Of a stretch of DNA of 64,000 nt, positions 26,701-35,592 are shown piece by piece. Location: the NCBI GenBank assembly GCA_937952975.1, contig CALFXX010000095.1, positions 1 to 64,000 of the forward strand, given 5' to 3'. The translations under genes were made by a program, and so were the position numbers. This DNA comes from an uncultured Alcaligenaceae bacterium (GTDB lineage: Bacteria; Pseudomonadota; Gammaproteobacteria; Burkholderiales; Burkholderiaceae_B). The notes beneath the pieces were generated by a model, which was given only the letters and a program-made list of their open reading frames with translations, searched no databases and was not told where the DNA came from. The number at the start of each line of letters is the position of its first letter. Within the stretch, counting starts at the first letter, position 1.

Positions 26701-27887
26701 GCTTGCCTTTACAAGGAATGCGGATCCTTGCCATCGAGCAATATGGCGCAGGGCCCTTTTCAACACAACACCTGGCCGACCTGGGCGCTGAGGTCATCAA
26801 AATAGAAAATCCTCATGATGGGGGTGACGTGGGTCGGGCAGTAGGCCCTCATTATTTTGGACCGGGCGATAGCCATTTCTATCAGGCCTTTAATCGTAAT
26901 AAAAAAAGTGTCAGGCTTGATCTCAAACAAGAGGCGGGTCGCGAGGTTTTACACAAACTGCTTGAACATGCAGACGCGGTGTTCAATAACTTGCGCGGCG
27001 ATCTTCCTGCTAAGTTAGGCCTGACCTATGATGCGCTTAAACATATCCGCAAAGATATTGTGTGCGTGCATTTATCGGCCTATGGTCGTGACGGTGAGCG
27101 CGCTAATTGGCCCGGCTATGACTACTTGATGCAGGCCGAGGCGGGCTATTTATCTTTAACCGGCGAACCAGACGGGCCGCCGTCACGGTTTGGCTTGTCG
27201 ATGATCGACCTCATGACAGGCACGACCGCTGCGCTCGGTTTAGTGTCGGCGGTATTAGGCGCCAGGCAAACGGGAGTCGGGCGTGACGTCGATTGCAGCC
27301 TGTTCGATGTCGCCATGCATAACCTTGCATATCTGGCGACATGGTATCTGAATGGTTCGCACATGACAGGCCGAGCACCTCGCTCTGGGCATCCTTCGCT
27401 CGTTCCTAGTCAGCTGTATCCAACTAAAGACGGTTGGATCTTTATTATGTGTAATAAAGAAAAGTTTTGGCCAATTCTTGCGACCGCGTTGGGCAAGCCC
27501 GAGTGGGCGACCCGTGTCGAATACAGTTCTTACAAAAATCGACTAGAGAATCGCGAGCAATTTAATTCGGATATTGATAGTGTCACACGCACTGACACGA
27601 CCGCTAACTGGATGAAAAAATTTGCGGGCAAAGTACCTGCATCGCCGGTATACGACGTTGCGCAAGCGCTGGATAATCCGTTTGTACATTCACGGCGGGG
27701 GGTTGTCACCACACGCACGCCCGAAGGCAAAGAAATCTTGGGCGTCGCGACACCGCTGCGTTGTAGTGGCGACCCGGCGCCTTTGCGGGCGGCACCAGCA
27801 ATGGGTGCAGATACCGATGCTTTATTGACCCAAGCAGGTTTCTCTGAAGCGCAAATTGCCTTCTTGCGTGAACACGCGGTGATATGA
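26697..27887 (+). CDS. Family III CoA-transferase (CaiB/BaiF)
   Basis: A 396-residue class III CoA-transferase: MRILAIEQYGAGPFSTQHLADLGAEV, then AFNRNKKSVRLDLKQ and the GYDYLMQAEAGYLSLTG region that holds the catalytic aspartate (YDYLMQ). It would activate the operon's carboxylic-acid substrate for the acyl-CoA dehydrogenase. It overlaps both neighbours by four bases (ATGA), linking it tightly to the dehydrogenase before it and the GntR regulator after it. Confidence 0.91.
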   Translation: MSLPLQGMRILAIEQYGAGPFSTQHLADLGAEVIKIENPHDGGDVGRAVGPHYFGPGDSHFYQAFNRNKKSVRLDLKQEAGREVLHKLLEHADAVFNNLRGDLPAKLGLTYDALKHIRKDIVCVHLSAYGRDGERANWPGYDYLMQAEAGYLSLTGEPDGPPSRFGLSMIDLMTGTTAALGLVSAVLGARQTGVGRDVDCSLFDVAMHNLAYLATWYLNGSHMTGRAPRSGHPSLVPSQLYPTKDGWIFIMCNKEKFWPILATALGKPEWATRVEYSSYKNRLENREQFNSDIDSVTRTDTTANWMKKFAGKVPASPVYDVAQALDNPFVHSRRGVVTTRTPEGKEILGVATPLRCSGDPAPLRAAPAMGADTDALLTQAGFSEAQIAFLREHAVI

Positions 27888-28654
27888 GCCAATATCAGTT
27901 TGAGGGGTTTAGCTCAGGGCCGCGTTACGCGCAGTTGGCTAAAACACTGCTCAATGAAATCCGTTCAAAGCGGTACGTTGTCGGTGATTTGTTACCCACC
28001 GAGTTTGAACTGTGTGCGCAGTTCGGAGTCTCACGCTTCACTGTCCGAGAAGCGGTCAAGCAACTCGTTCAGCAAGGCCTCGTTGTGCGTCAACCAGGGG
28101 TAGGAAGCCGCGTGGTGGCACAAGCCCCGTCTGGGCAATATACACAGACAATGTCGGCAATCACCGATTTGCGCCAATACGCGACCGAGACGACGCTGCT
28201 GATTAGCAAGACCAGTGTATGTGGCATTGACGCAGAACAGGCAGCGCTTTTGGGCGCGACAGAGGGTGAGACCTGGATGCACATCCAAGGGTTACGCTAT
28301 ATCGAAGGTCAGCCCTTGCCCCTCTGCTTAACGGATGTCTATGTGGCACCTCGCTTTCGTTCGCTTGCGCAGGTGAAAGGTCGGATGACACAGCCGTTAT
28401 ATCAACTGATCGAAAAGCAATTTGACTGTCGAATCAAAGCGGTGCATCAAGAGCTTCGGGCGATGCTGTTACCCGCAACACTTGCTAAACGACTTGATGC
28501 GCCGGCGCGCAGTGCCGGGCTATGGGTTGCCAGACGCTATATGGACGAGCGCGACGATTTAGTCGAGTTGGCGATCAGCGTACACCCTGCCGACCGCTTT
28601 AGTTATCGTGAAGCGTTTCGTCGAGAATGGCAACCGGCCGAAAAGGCTGCTTAG
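27884..28654 (+). CDS. GntR-family (HutC/UTRA) regulator
   Basis: A 256-residue transcription factor. Residues about 15-85 form the GntR winged helix (YVVGDLLPTEFELCAQFGVSR and FTVREAVKQLVQQGLVVRQPG), and residues about 105-245 form the UTRA ligand-binding domain. Its start overlaps the CoA-transferase stop, so it is part of the operon and probably feeds back on it. A dyad upstream of the MaoC gene (22520-22531) is a candidate operator. The inducer is likely the pathway's acid or its CoA ester. Confidence 0.9.
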   Translation: MSQYQFEGFSSGPRYAQLAKTLLNEIRSKRYVVGDLLPTEFELCAQFGVSRFTVREAVKQLVQQGLVVRQPGVGSRVVAQAPSGQYTQTMSAITDLRQYATETTLLISKTSVCGIDAEQAALLGATEGETWMHIQGLRYIEGQPLPLCLTDVYVAPRFRSLAQVKGRMTQPLYQLIEKQFDCRIKAVHQELRAMLLPATLAKRLDAPARSAGLWVARRYMDERDDLVELAISVHPADRFSYREAFRREWQPAEKAA

Positions 28655-28739
28655 ACGAAGGCAACTAAAACGAGTCTATTTGCGCTAAGCTTTTGCTCAA
28701 CCCTTTCTAGTTTCACTCAAAAGTTCGGAGAACCCTTTT

Positions 28740-29585
28740 ATGAAGCTCGCTAGTTACCTCGTCGATGGCCAGTCACACTATGGCGTGATTCAACCTAATG
28801 GTGACGTGATCGACCTTTCTACAAAAATTGGACAAGACTACTCAAGCTTATTGCAACTGGTTCAAAAGAATGGCTTTGATGCCGCCCGTGCAGCGGCTGC
28901 GGCGGCCACACGTGCTGATCGTCATGAAACGACTTTGCAGTATTTACCACTGTTTGTTGAACCGGTGACGATGCACTGTATCGGCTTAAATTATGCAGCG
29001 CATGCGGCAGAAGCAGGTCATAAGCCTCCAGAGTTTCCGCGTACGTTCGTCAAGATCCCTGCTGCGATTGTGGCGCATGGCGAGGTCTTTGAAAAACCCA
29101 CCTTGTCACCTGAATTCGACTTTGAGGGTGAGTTGGCTGTCGTGCTGAATCAGACTGCACGCAATGTCGCAGCGGCCGATGCCCTGCGTTATGTTGCCGG
29201 TTACACCTGTTTTATGGATGGTTCAGTGCGTGACTTTCAGTTTCAGCGCACGCTTGATCAGGGCAAAAATTTTTATCGCTCAAGCTCAATTGGCCCCGCC
29301 CTGGTGACCCCAGACGAAGTTGGCCCTCTTGAAAAGTTATCACTGACAACCGTGGTTTCTGGCGAGACCATGCAGCATGCATCGTTTTCAACGATGATTT
29401 TTTCAGTGGCGAAGCTGATTGAGTACATGTCAAGCGTGACTGAACTGCGAGCAGGTGACGTGATTGCAACCGGTACACCAGAAGGTGTGGGCTTTAGTCG
29501 TAAGCCACCCCGATTCTTGAAGTCAGGCGACACGGTCGAGGTCATGATTGAGCGTATCGGTACCTTAAAAAATACCGTGGGGTGA
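28740..29585 (+). CDS. Fumarylacetoacetate hydrolase family protein
   Basis: A 281-residue FAH-family protein. The conserved stretches are HCIGLNYAAHAAEAG, the metal-binding FDFEGELAVVLNQ, GYTCFMDGSVRDFQFQ and AGDVIATGTPEGVGFSR. Members hydrolyse C-C bonds in 1,3-diketo acids or act as decarboxylases or isomerases in aromatic meta-cleavage pathways. GGAGA precedes the ATG. It follows the GntR gene by 85 bases and probably ends the operon that starts at the MaoC gene. Its product set fits a terminal cleavage step, but the substrate is not evident. Confidence 0.9.
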   Translation: MKLASYLVDGQSHYGVIQPNGDVIDLSTKIGQDYSSLLQLVQKNGFDAARAAAAAATRADRHETTLQYLPLFVEPVTMHCIGLNYAAHAAEAGHKPPEFPRTFVKIPAAIVAHGEVFEKPTLSPEFDFEGELAVVLNQTARNVAAADALRYVAGYTCFMDGSVRDFQFQRTLDQGKNFYRSSSIGPALVTPDEVGPLEKLSLTTVVSGETMQHASFSTMIFSVAKLIEYMSSVTELRAGDVIATGTPEGVGFSRKPPRFLKSGDTVEVMIERIGTLKNTVG

Positions 29586-29609
29586 GCAATCGATTGGCCC
29601 GAGAACCCC

Positions 29610-30458
29610 TTAACGTTTTAGGGTCGCTAGGATATCCCAGTGCCCAACGGTACAGTGCTGTGCGGTGATCCGAGCGGCTTGCCAACGCTCAACTTCTTGA
29701 GCAGTCAGCAAGCCAGTTTCACGCACGGCCGCGGCGCTACCGGTTGCCAAGGCTTGAATCAATGCCGCTTCGGACTGGTCGATTTGCCAAGGGCTAGGGG
29801 CCAAAGTGACTTGAAAGCCACACGCCGTTAACTCGCGTTGCATAATCGTTGCCGCTTCGGGTCCCGCTGCGACTCCAAAGCCTTTGTCGGTTTTCTGATG
29901 AGAATGAAACGCTTTCAAGATTGATGCGTCTGCAGCATGCGCTGGCAACCATTGTTCGGAGCCGTCGTAGGTCAAGACCGTATACAGTGTTGTGCGCAAC
30001 GCTTGGCAAAAGCGTATCAACCAAGATTCAGCCACCAGATCAAAAAATGCAGCGGCGGTGATGGCATCGGCTGGCCATGCCAGTACGCGTTCGATGTCGC
30101 GCGCAAGGTCCACTTGAGCAAACTCGATTGCAATCGTTTTATCGTTTTTGCGAAGAGTCAACACCTTGCCGTCACTGACAACTTGGTCTGCCCAGGTCAC
30201 GAGCGCGGTACGTGCAGCGGCCAGCAGTAAAGGGTCATAGTCGACCAATGTCCAGTGCTGCTGCGCCGGAAGTACCGTTGCCAACGCGCGAAGATTTGAG
30301 CCCGATCCACAACCCAGATCAATTAAGCGCACAGCCCGCTGTTCAGTATGCGCTACCTTAGCCAGTTGCTCGCAAATCTTACCCTGCAAGACGCGATCGC
30401 GCGCCCGGTGATCTGCAGGTTCGCGTAAGGCAAGCCATTGCGCTGAAAAACCAGTCAT
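29610..30458 (-). CDS. Class I SAM-dependent methyltransferase
   Basis: A 282-residue Rossmann-fold methyltransferase with motif I VRLIDLGCGSGSNLRAL and an acidic motif II (WTLVDYDPLLL). The opening FSAQWLALREPADHRARD is distinctive, and I recall the same opening in methyltransferases beside PTPS, glycosyltransferase and RibA-like genes in other proteobacteria; I cannot check that here. Its ATG overlaps the stop of the upstream ABC exporter gene, so it is the last gene of the opgH-like, ABC, methyltransferase operon. It may methylate a product of this locus; acceptor unknown. Confidence 0.83.
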   Translation of the reverse strand: MTGFSAQWLALREPADHRARDRVLQGKICEQLAKVAHTEQRAVRLIDLGCGSGSNLRALATVLPAQQHWTLVDYDPLLLAAARTALVTWADQVVSDGKVLTLRKNDKTIAIEFAQVDLARDIERVLAWPADAITAAAFFDLVAESWLIRFCQALRTTLYTVLTYDGSEQWLPAHAADASILKAFHSHQKTDKGFGVAAGPEAATIMQRELTACGFQVTLAPSPWQIDQSEAALIQALATGSAAAVRETGLLTAQEVERWQAARITAQHCTVGHWDILATLKR

Positions 30459-32242
30459 AGTTCTCTCGGTGAAAATTGTTCTTTGACCAATTGAGTGAAG
30501 CGACCACCTTGCTCGTACAGCTCGTTAAAAGAACCGGCTTCAACGATGGTGCCGTGATCCATGACCAAAATCTTGTCTGCTTTACGAATCGTCGCGAGCC
30601 TGTGAGCAATGACAAGCGTGCTGCGATCTTTCGTGACAGCCTCAAGTGCTTGTAAGAGTTTTGTTTCTGTGGCGCTGTCTAAGGCGCTGGTGGCCTCATC
30701 TAAAATTAGGATTGGCGGATTTTTTAGCATGACACGTGCAATGGATAAGCGTTGGCGTTCGCCGCCCGAAAGCGCCCGACCACGCTCGCCGATTTTGGTC
30801 TCGAAACCTTGGGGATGTTGTTCGATAAAGTCGAGCGCTTGCGCACTGGCACAGGCTTGGCGCAGCTGCGCCTCGGTCGCTTCAGGTGAGCCAACTTTGA
30901 GGTTTTCGGCGATTGAACGATTGAAGAGCAGCGCTTCTTGAAACACCACCCCAATATTTCTTCGTAGCGCGGCAAGTTGCAAGTCACGAATGTCATGACC
31001 GTCAACCGTGATACGACCAGTTTGCGGATCAAAGGCACGGTACAACAGGCTTAAGGCGGTTGATTTGCCGGCACCCGAGGCGCCAACCAAGGCGATCGTG
31101 CTACCCGGTTCGAGCGTGAAGCTCAGGCCTTTGACCGCTGGATTTTTTTTATCGTACGCAAAGGTCACATTTTCAAAAGCAATCGCGCCGCGGGCGCGGC
31201 CCAGATCGACAGCACCCGGTGTGTCATGAATCGATGGTTCGGTGTCCAGAACATGAAAAAATTCTTGAAGGCGAGGCGCATCCATCGCCAGACGATGAAC
31301 AAATCCCACGATCTGCTCGAGTCGCATAATCACCATCCCCGAAAAAGAGATGAAGGTCACGATCGCGCCAACGGTAGTCTGGCCCTTTGTAAAGAGCCAG
31401 GCCCCTAAAGCGACAATGCACAAAATACTTAAAGTGGTCGACGACCGCGTCAGCACGTTGACCAGCGCCCACCAGGACAGCACAGGCATCTGCGCGCCCA
31501 ATACACGCTGACTAATATTTTTGAGTGCACTGACTTCGTGCTCGATGCGGGCAAAGCTTTGTACCAAGGCGATATTGCCAAGAGTGTCTGATGCCTGCTC
31601 TGCCAGGTCAGAGTGATGGCCTTCAACTTGCTGTTGAAGTGTTTGTGTTTTGCGCAAAATAAAGTGTGTGAGCCCAACAAACACAAGACAAAGAATGATT
31701 AACACCAGAGCGAGTCGCCAGTTAATGTAAAGAGCGACCGGTACTAAAACAATGAGTGAAGTTGCTGCGGCGAGATGGTCTCTAAAGAAGCTTAACCATA
31801 GCCACCACAAGGCATCTGTTCCTTGCAACATGGTCTTCATCAGTCGCCCAGAGTGCGTATCGGCCTGTTGAGCGAGTGGCAATTGAAGAACATGTTCGAA
31901 ATAGTCGCGCAACACCAGATGTCTGCGTCGATGCGACAGTCGATCTGCAAGCAGTGCGATGACCGCTCCGCAAGAAATCGTGAATAAGCCAAAGCCAACC
32001 CACGTCAATAACAAGGGCGCGAGTGAGGGCCAGATGCTGACCGGATCATCAAGCGATGCCCGAGAGAGGGTGTCGATGACCAGGCCGAATAAGATGGGTT
32101 CACCAAACATTGCCATTGCAAGCACAACGTTTGCGCCAGCTAACGCCCAGCCGAGTTTGCGATCTGACCCCAGCATTTTTAAAACGCGAGCATAAAGCGC
32201 AATGAACTGCCTGACGCTGTGCGACTGACTAAGTTGAGTCAT
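30455..32242 (-). CDS. NdvA/MsbA-like ABC exporter (fused TMD-NBD)
   Basis: A 595-residue half-transporter. A six-helix membrane domain at about 25-320 is followed by an ATPase domain with Walker A (GASGAGKST), signature (LSGGERQRLSIAR) and Walker B (PILILDEATSALD). The beginning (YARVLKMLGSDRKLGWALAGANVVLA, EPILFGLVIDTLS) is characteristic of the NdvA/ChvA beta-glucan exporter branch. It overlaps both neighbours by four bases, placing it between an OpgH-like glucosyltransferase and a methyltransferase. It probably works as a homodimer to export a glycan or glycosylated product. Confidence 0.9.
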   Translation of the reverse strand: MTQLSQSHSVRQFIALYARVLKMLGSDRKLGWALAGANVVLAMAMFGEPILFGLVIDTLSRASLDDPVSIWPSLAPLLLTWVGFGLFTISCGAVIALLADRLSHRRRHLVLRDYFEHVLQLPLAQQADTHSGRLMKTMLQGTDALWWLWLSFFRDHLAAATSLIVLVPVALYINWRLALVLIILCLVFVGLTHFILRKTQTLQQQVEGHHSDLAEQASDTLGNIALVQSFARIEHEVSALKNISQRVLGAQMPVLSWWALVNVLTRSSTTLSILCIVALGAWLFTKGQTTVGAIVTFISFSGMVIMRLEQIVGFVHRLAMDAPRLQEFFHVLDTEPSIHDTPGAVDLGRARGAIAFENVTFAYDKKNPAVKGLSFTLEPGSTIALVGASGAGKSTALSLLYRAFDPQTGRITVDGHDIRDLQLAALRRNIGVVFQEALLFNRSIAENLKVGSPEATEAQLRQACASAQALDFIEQHPQGFETKIGERGRALSGGERQRLSIARVMLKNPPILILDEATSALDSATETKLLQALEAVTKDRSTLVIAHRLATIRKADKILVMDHGTIVEAGSFNELYEQGGRFTQLVKEQFSPREL

Positions 32243-33993
32243 ATTTGCTTGGTTTTGTCAGAATGGCGCGCGTGCTTTAAGACCTCAAGATCTAGAGGTG
32301 TTAAGGCTGTCGGTGGTGCAATTTCTTCAGGTAAGCTCACTAATTGCCATCTAATCAGCAAACGCCCAAAGGCTGGCCATGAAGTCATCACGGTGAGCGG
32401 GATCGATAAGAGGAGCCCGCTTAGCATGATCATTGCGTAGGGCAAGTTAGCTGGATGGGTAGACCACACTGCGCCCGTTAAACAAAGGCCTAACAGGGTG
32501 TGTGGCCAGAATTGACGCAAGGCGATTGATACCGGTACTGAGTGATCGTCACGCGCCTGGCCTGTCCAACCTGATTTTTTTCCAAACAATAGACCTACGA
32601 TAAAAATAGTGTGATTCAGCCAAGTGATGGGCGTCATCAAAAGCGAAAAAATCATCTCAAACGTAAAGCTTGAGGCAAAGCGCACGCCACCACCAAAACG
32701 TTTGCGCTCATCAGCTCGCAGCATGACCTCAAGCGCTCCGGCGATTTTTGGCAGATACCACATGAGCAAGGTGAGGCTAAGAAGGGCAACACCCAAATCG
32801 TGGTGCATGAATGAAGCAGCAGTCGGCGCTAAGCACAAGAGTAAGATCGCCAGCAATATTAAGGCGATCCAGGCAGGCGAGCTTAAGAACATTAAGATGG
32901 CAATACACAATTGGTAGCGGCTTAAAAACTTGAGCCCAGGCATGGTCAATAAGTGAATATATTGGAGATTGCCCTCGCACCAGCGCAGGTCACGGCGAAT
33001 GTATTCGATGAGCGTCGGTGGATTTTCTTCCCAGCTCTCATCCTCTTGCGGGATGACGCGCACTTCAAAGCCTGCGCGTCGCATGAGTACAGCCTCTACT
33101 TGGTCGTGGCTCAGTATGTGTCTGGGCGCACCATTGTGGTCGGGCAAACGAGGCAGTTCGCAATGTTCAATAAATGGCTTGATCCGTATTGCGGCGTTAT
33201 GCCCCCAGTAAGGCCCACAGTCCGCTTGCCACCAGGCTGAGCCCATTGTGTAGGGGCGCATGCCTAAGCGCATGCCAAATTGAAATAAACGAGTGAAGCC
33301 ACTGGTTGATGGCAAGCCCACTACGAGGCCTTGCAAAATTCCAAGTGTTGGGTTTGCTTGCATGATGCGAACTAAGCGCAAGATGGCGCGACCCGTCATG
33401 AAGCTATCTGCGTCTAGTGTGACAACGAAATCGTGCAGATGTCCCCATCGTGTACAAAAGTCTGCGATGTTGCCGGCTTTATACCCTTGGTTGTCGGTGC
33501 GTCGCCGGTAGGTGAGTGCCAGGCGATTTGTCCAGCGCGCTGTCATCGCAGAGAAGCATTGCTGCTCTTGTGCGGCGATCACTTCATCATTGGTGTCGCT
33601 CAGTATGTAAATATGTAATTGTTGGCCAAATCCCGTGGAAGCCAAACTTTTCATCATCGCCTCAAGATTGCGTTCAAGGCGGGTGGGGGTTTCGTTGCGG
33701 ATGCACAGCACCACAGCAGTGGACGATGTGATGGGGTCAGCCATACTCGTGCGCGCACTGATCGGCAGCACTGTGAGCAAGGGGTTGCGTGCGAGCAGAC
33801 TAATTAAAAATCCGATGCTCGAGTTCCAGAAGCCAACGACCGTCCAAGGCAAGGTCACGGCAAACAAAAAAAGCAAACAATAGCGACCCCAAGCGCTTAG
33901 GGCGGGGCTTAGCGCTGCATCCATCAGGCCGAGCATCGCCACAAAGCTCGAGAGGGCAAGCGATCCAAATAAAATTCGTCTGGCTGTTAGCAT
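32239..33993 (-). CDS. OpgH/MdoH-like membrane glucosyltransferase
   Basis: A 584-residue GT2 membrane glycosyltransferase with N-terminal helices, a cytoplasmic catalytic domain and several C-terminal helices. Motifs match OpgH: VVTLDADSFMTG (DxD), ILSHDQVEAVLMRRAGFEV, DESWEENPPTL and RRDLRWCEGNLQYI (Q/RxxRW class). OpgH makes the linear glucan backbone of osmoregulated periplasmic glucans from UDP-glucose. Here it is shorter than E. coli OpgH (about 850), lacks a neighbouring opgG, and is instead coupled to an NdvA-like exporter. It may have a different acceptor. A 9-base-arm palindrome lies 29 bases before its start. Confidence 0.87.
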   Translation of the reverse strand: MLTARRILFGSLALSSFVAMLGLMDAALSPALSAWGRYCLLFLFAVTLPWTVVGFWNSSIGFLISLLARNPLLTVLPISARTSMADPITSSTAVVLCIRNETPTRLERNLEAMMKSLASTGFGQQLHIYILSDTNDEVIAAQEQQCFSAMTARWTNRLALTYRRRTDNQGYKAGNIADFCTRWGHLHDFVVTLDADSFMTGRAILRLVRIMQANPTLGILQGLVVGLPSTSGFTRLFQFGMRLGMRPYTMGSAWWQADCGPYWGHNAAIRIKPFIEHCELPRLPDHNGAPRHILSHDQVEAVLMRRAGFEVRVIPQEDESWEENPPTLIEYIRRDLRWCEGNLQYIHLLTMPGLKFLSRYQLCIAILMFLSSPAWIALILLAILLLCLAPTAASFMHHDLGVALLSLTLLMWYLPKIAGALEVMLRADERKRFGGGVRFASSFTFEMIFSLLMTPITWLNHTIFIVGLLFGKKSGWTGQARDDHSVPVSIALRQFWPHTLLGLCLTGAVWSTHPANLPYAMIMLSGLLLSIPLTVMTSWPAFGRLLIRWQLVSLPEEIAPPTALTPLDLEVLKHARHSDKTKQI

Positions 33994-34021
33994 GTGGGGA
34001 CGGCTATCGGGTTTTAATCAT

Positions 34022-34042
34022 GTCAGAGGCAATGCCTCTGAC
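34022..34042. promoter_or_regulatory. Palindrome in divergent promoter region
   Basis: GTCAGAGGC-AAT-GCCTCTGAC is a perfect 9-base inverted repeat with a 3-base spacer, between the opgH-like gene and the divergent dehydrogenase gene. A TATAAG/TATACT box (34048-34053) lies just beside it on both strands, so it is well placed to be an operator; it could also fold as a leader hairpin of the leftward mRNA. Confidence 0.5.
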
Positions 34043-34158
34043 TCACTTATACTCTTCGCAAACGCTCGCGCAGTATAGGGCAGAGCGCTCGTGGTGTTAA
34101 ACAGACGTCTGAAATTCCTCTGCAATCGAGGAAAAGACATCGTATTTGAGGATTTTAC

Positions 34159-35160
34159 GTGGCAAGCTCAGCATCTGCTTCTACAGGACCTGACCAAGCG
34201 CAAGCCCTTTGGTACGCCTCTGCAGGCGTTGCAGAGTTGCGTGCTGAGGCATTGCCTGCGCCCGACCCCAAGCAAGTCAGAGTGCGCACCCTTTTCAGCG
34301 CACTCAGTCGGGGCACAGAGTCTTTAGTATTTGCCGGTAAAGTCCCCGAAGCGGAATTTAAGCGGATGCGAGCACCGTTTATGGGCGGCGACTTTCCGTT
34401 TCCGGTCAAGTATGGTTATGCCTCGGTAGGCCTGGTGCAAAGTGGCGCGCCCGAGTTGCTCAATCGGTTTGTATTTAGCTTGAGCCCACACCAAGATTTT
34501 TTTAATATCGCCTCTGAAGCCGTGGTGATTGTTCCTGAGGGCGTTACTCCAGAGCGCGCCGTGCTGGCCGCTAACATGGAAACCGCGCTGAATGCGGTGT
34601 GGGATGCGGCACCGGGGCCGGGCGATCGAATTGCGGTGGTGGGTGGGGGGGTGTTGGGCTGCCTGGTCGCCTTTTTATGCGGCCATCTTCCGGGAGCAGA
34701 CGTCACACTGGTCGATCTCAATCCGCAACGCGCTGCGCTTGCAGTGCAACTGGGCGTGAAGTTCGCGACAGAAAAAAACGCTCCGTTGGATTGCGATCTG
34801 GTCTTTCACACGAGTGCCTCACCCGCGGGCTTGAGCACGGCTCTTGCTCTTGCTGGCGAAGAAGCCACTGTGCTTGAACTCAGCTGGTACGGTACTCAGA
34901 TCGTTGGTGCGCCATTGGGCGGTGCGTTTCATAGCAAACAATTACGCTTGCAATCGAGTCAGGTCGGGCATGTCTCAGCGACGCGCCGACCACGCTACAC
35001 CTATCGCCGCCGGCTTGGCGTCGCCCTTGAGTTGTTAAAAGATGCGCGGCTCGACGCGCTACTGGCACCCGCAATAGCCTTTGCCGATTTGCCCAAGCAG
35101 TTACCTCAAATTTTAGGTCAACCGAGCGGCATTCTTTGCCAGCTTATTCATTACTCTTAA
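34159..35160 (+). CDS. Medium-chain dehydrogenase (zinc-type ADH-like)
   Basis: A 333-residue MDR-superfamily oxidoreductase. The N-terminal GroES-like part contains VRTLFSALSRGTESLVFAG and FPFPVKYGYASVG; the nucleotide-binding fold has GDRIAVVGGGVLGCLVA followed by VTLVDLNPQRAALA. The cysteines of the usual catalytic and structural zinc sites are not obvious, so it may not be a classical alcohol dehydrogenase. It resembles the BchC-like branch. GTG start at 34159, with GAGGA upstream. It opens an operon with a PTPS-like gene 10 bases downstream and a GT4 gene, and is divergent from the opgH-like operon. Confidence 0.83.
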   Translation: MASSASASTGPDQAQALWYASAGVAELRAEALPAPDPKQVRVRTLFSALSRGTESLVFAGKVPEAEFKRMRAPFMGGDFPFPVKYGYASVGLVQSGAPELLNRFVFSLSPHQDFFNIASEAVVIVPEGVTPERAVLAANMETALNAVWDAAPGPGDRIAVVGGGVLGCLVAFLCGHLPGADVTLVDLNPQRAALAVQLGVKFATEKNAPLDCDLVFHTSASPAGLSTALALAGEEATVLELSWYGTQIVGAPLGGAFHSKQLRLQSSQVGHVSATRRPRYTYRRRLGVALELLKDARLDALLAPAIAFADLPKQLPQILGQPSGILCQLIHYS

Positions 35161-35170
35161 GGAGCTCTTT

Positions 35171-35569
35171 GTGTTTACAGTCGAAGTTCGCGATCACATT
35201 ATGATTGCCCATTCTTTTCGCGGTCAGGTGTTTGGCCCGGCTCAAGCCTTGCATGGCGCGACGTTCGTGGTTGACGCGGCGTTCATCGCCAAAACCTTGG
35301 ACGAGAACGGTATCGTCGTTGATATCGGTTGTGCGCTTGATGTGCTTAAAGCCACTCTGAAGCCCTTAAATTATTCAAATCTCGATGACAACCCTGAATT
35401 TAAGGGTATGAATACAACCACCGAGTTCTTGACCAAATATATTTTCGATCAGCTTGCCGCTGCAGCTCGCTCCGGAACCCTGGGTCGCGAGAGCAAAGAG
35501 TTGCACGCGATACGTGTCACTATCTCTGAGTCGCATGTCGCGCGCGCCTGGTACGAGGCCGCCCTATAA
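35171..35569 (+). CDS. Divergent PTPS/QueD-family protein
   Basis: A 132-residue protein with the PTPS/6-carboxytetrahydropterin synthase fold pattern: AHSF at 13-16, LHGATF at 27-32, GIVVDIGCALDVLK, NTTTEFLTKYI and the pterin-anchoring glutamate E120 (VTISES). The usual catalytic cysteine is alanine (A24), the third zinc histidine of the HGH motif is alanine (A30), and the catalytic Asp-His pair is Asn-Tyr (N67-Y68). It therefore probably binds a pterin-like ligand without canonical PTPS chemistry. GTG start after AAGGAG. It sits between the dehydrogenase and glycosyltransferase genes. Confidence 0.82.
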   Translation: MFTVEVRDHIMIAHSFRGQVFGPAQALHGATFVVDAAFIAKTLDENGIVVDIGCALDVLKATLKPLNYSNLDDNPEFKGMNTTTEFLTKYIFDQLAAAARSGTLGRESKELHAIRVTISESHVARAWYEAAL

Positions 35570-35592
35570 GTGTTTGTTGATTGAGCGACAAA

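Noticed and set aside
32953..33883. Several plus-strand open frames of 60-95 codons opposite the opgH-like gene
   Set aside because: They are shadows of the minus-strand gene with no ribosome-binding sites or recognisable proteins.
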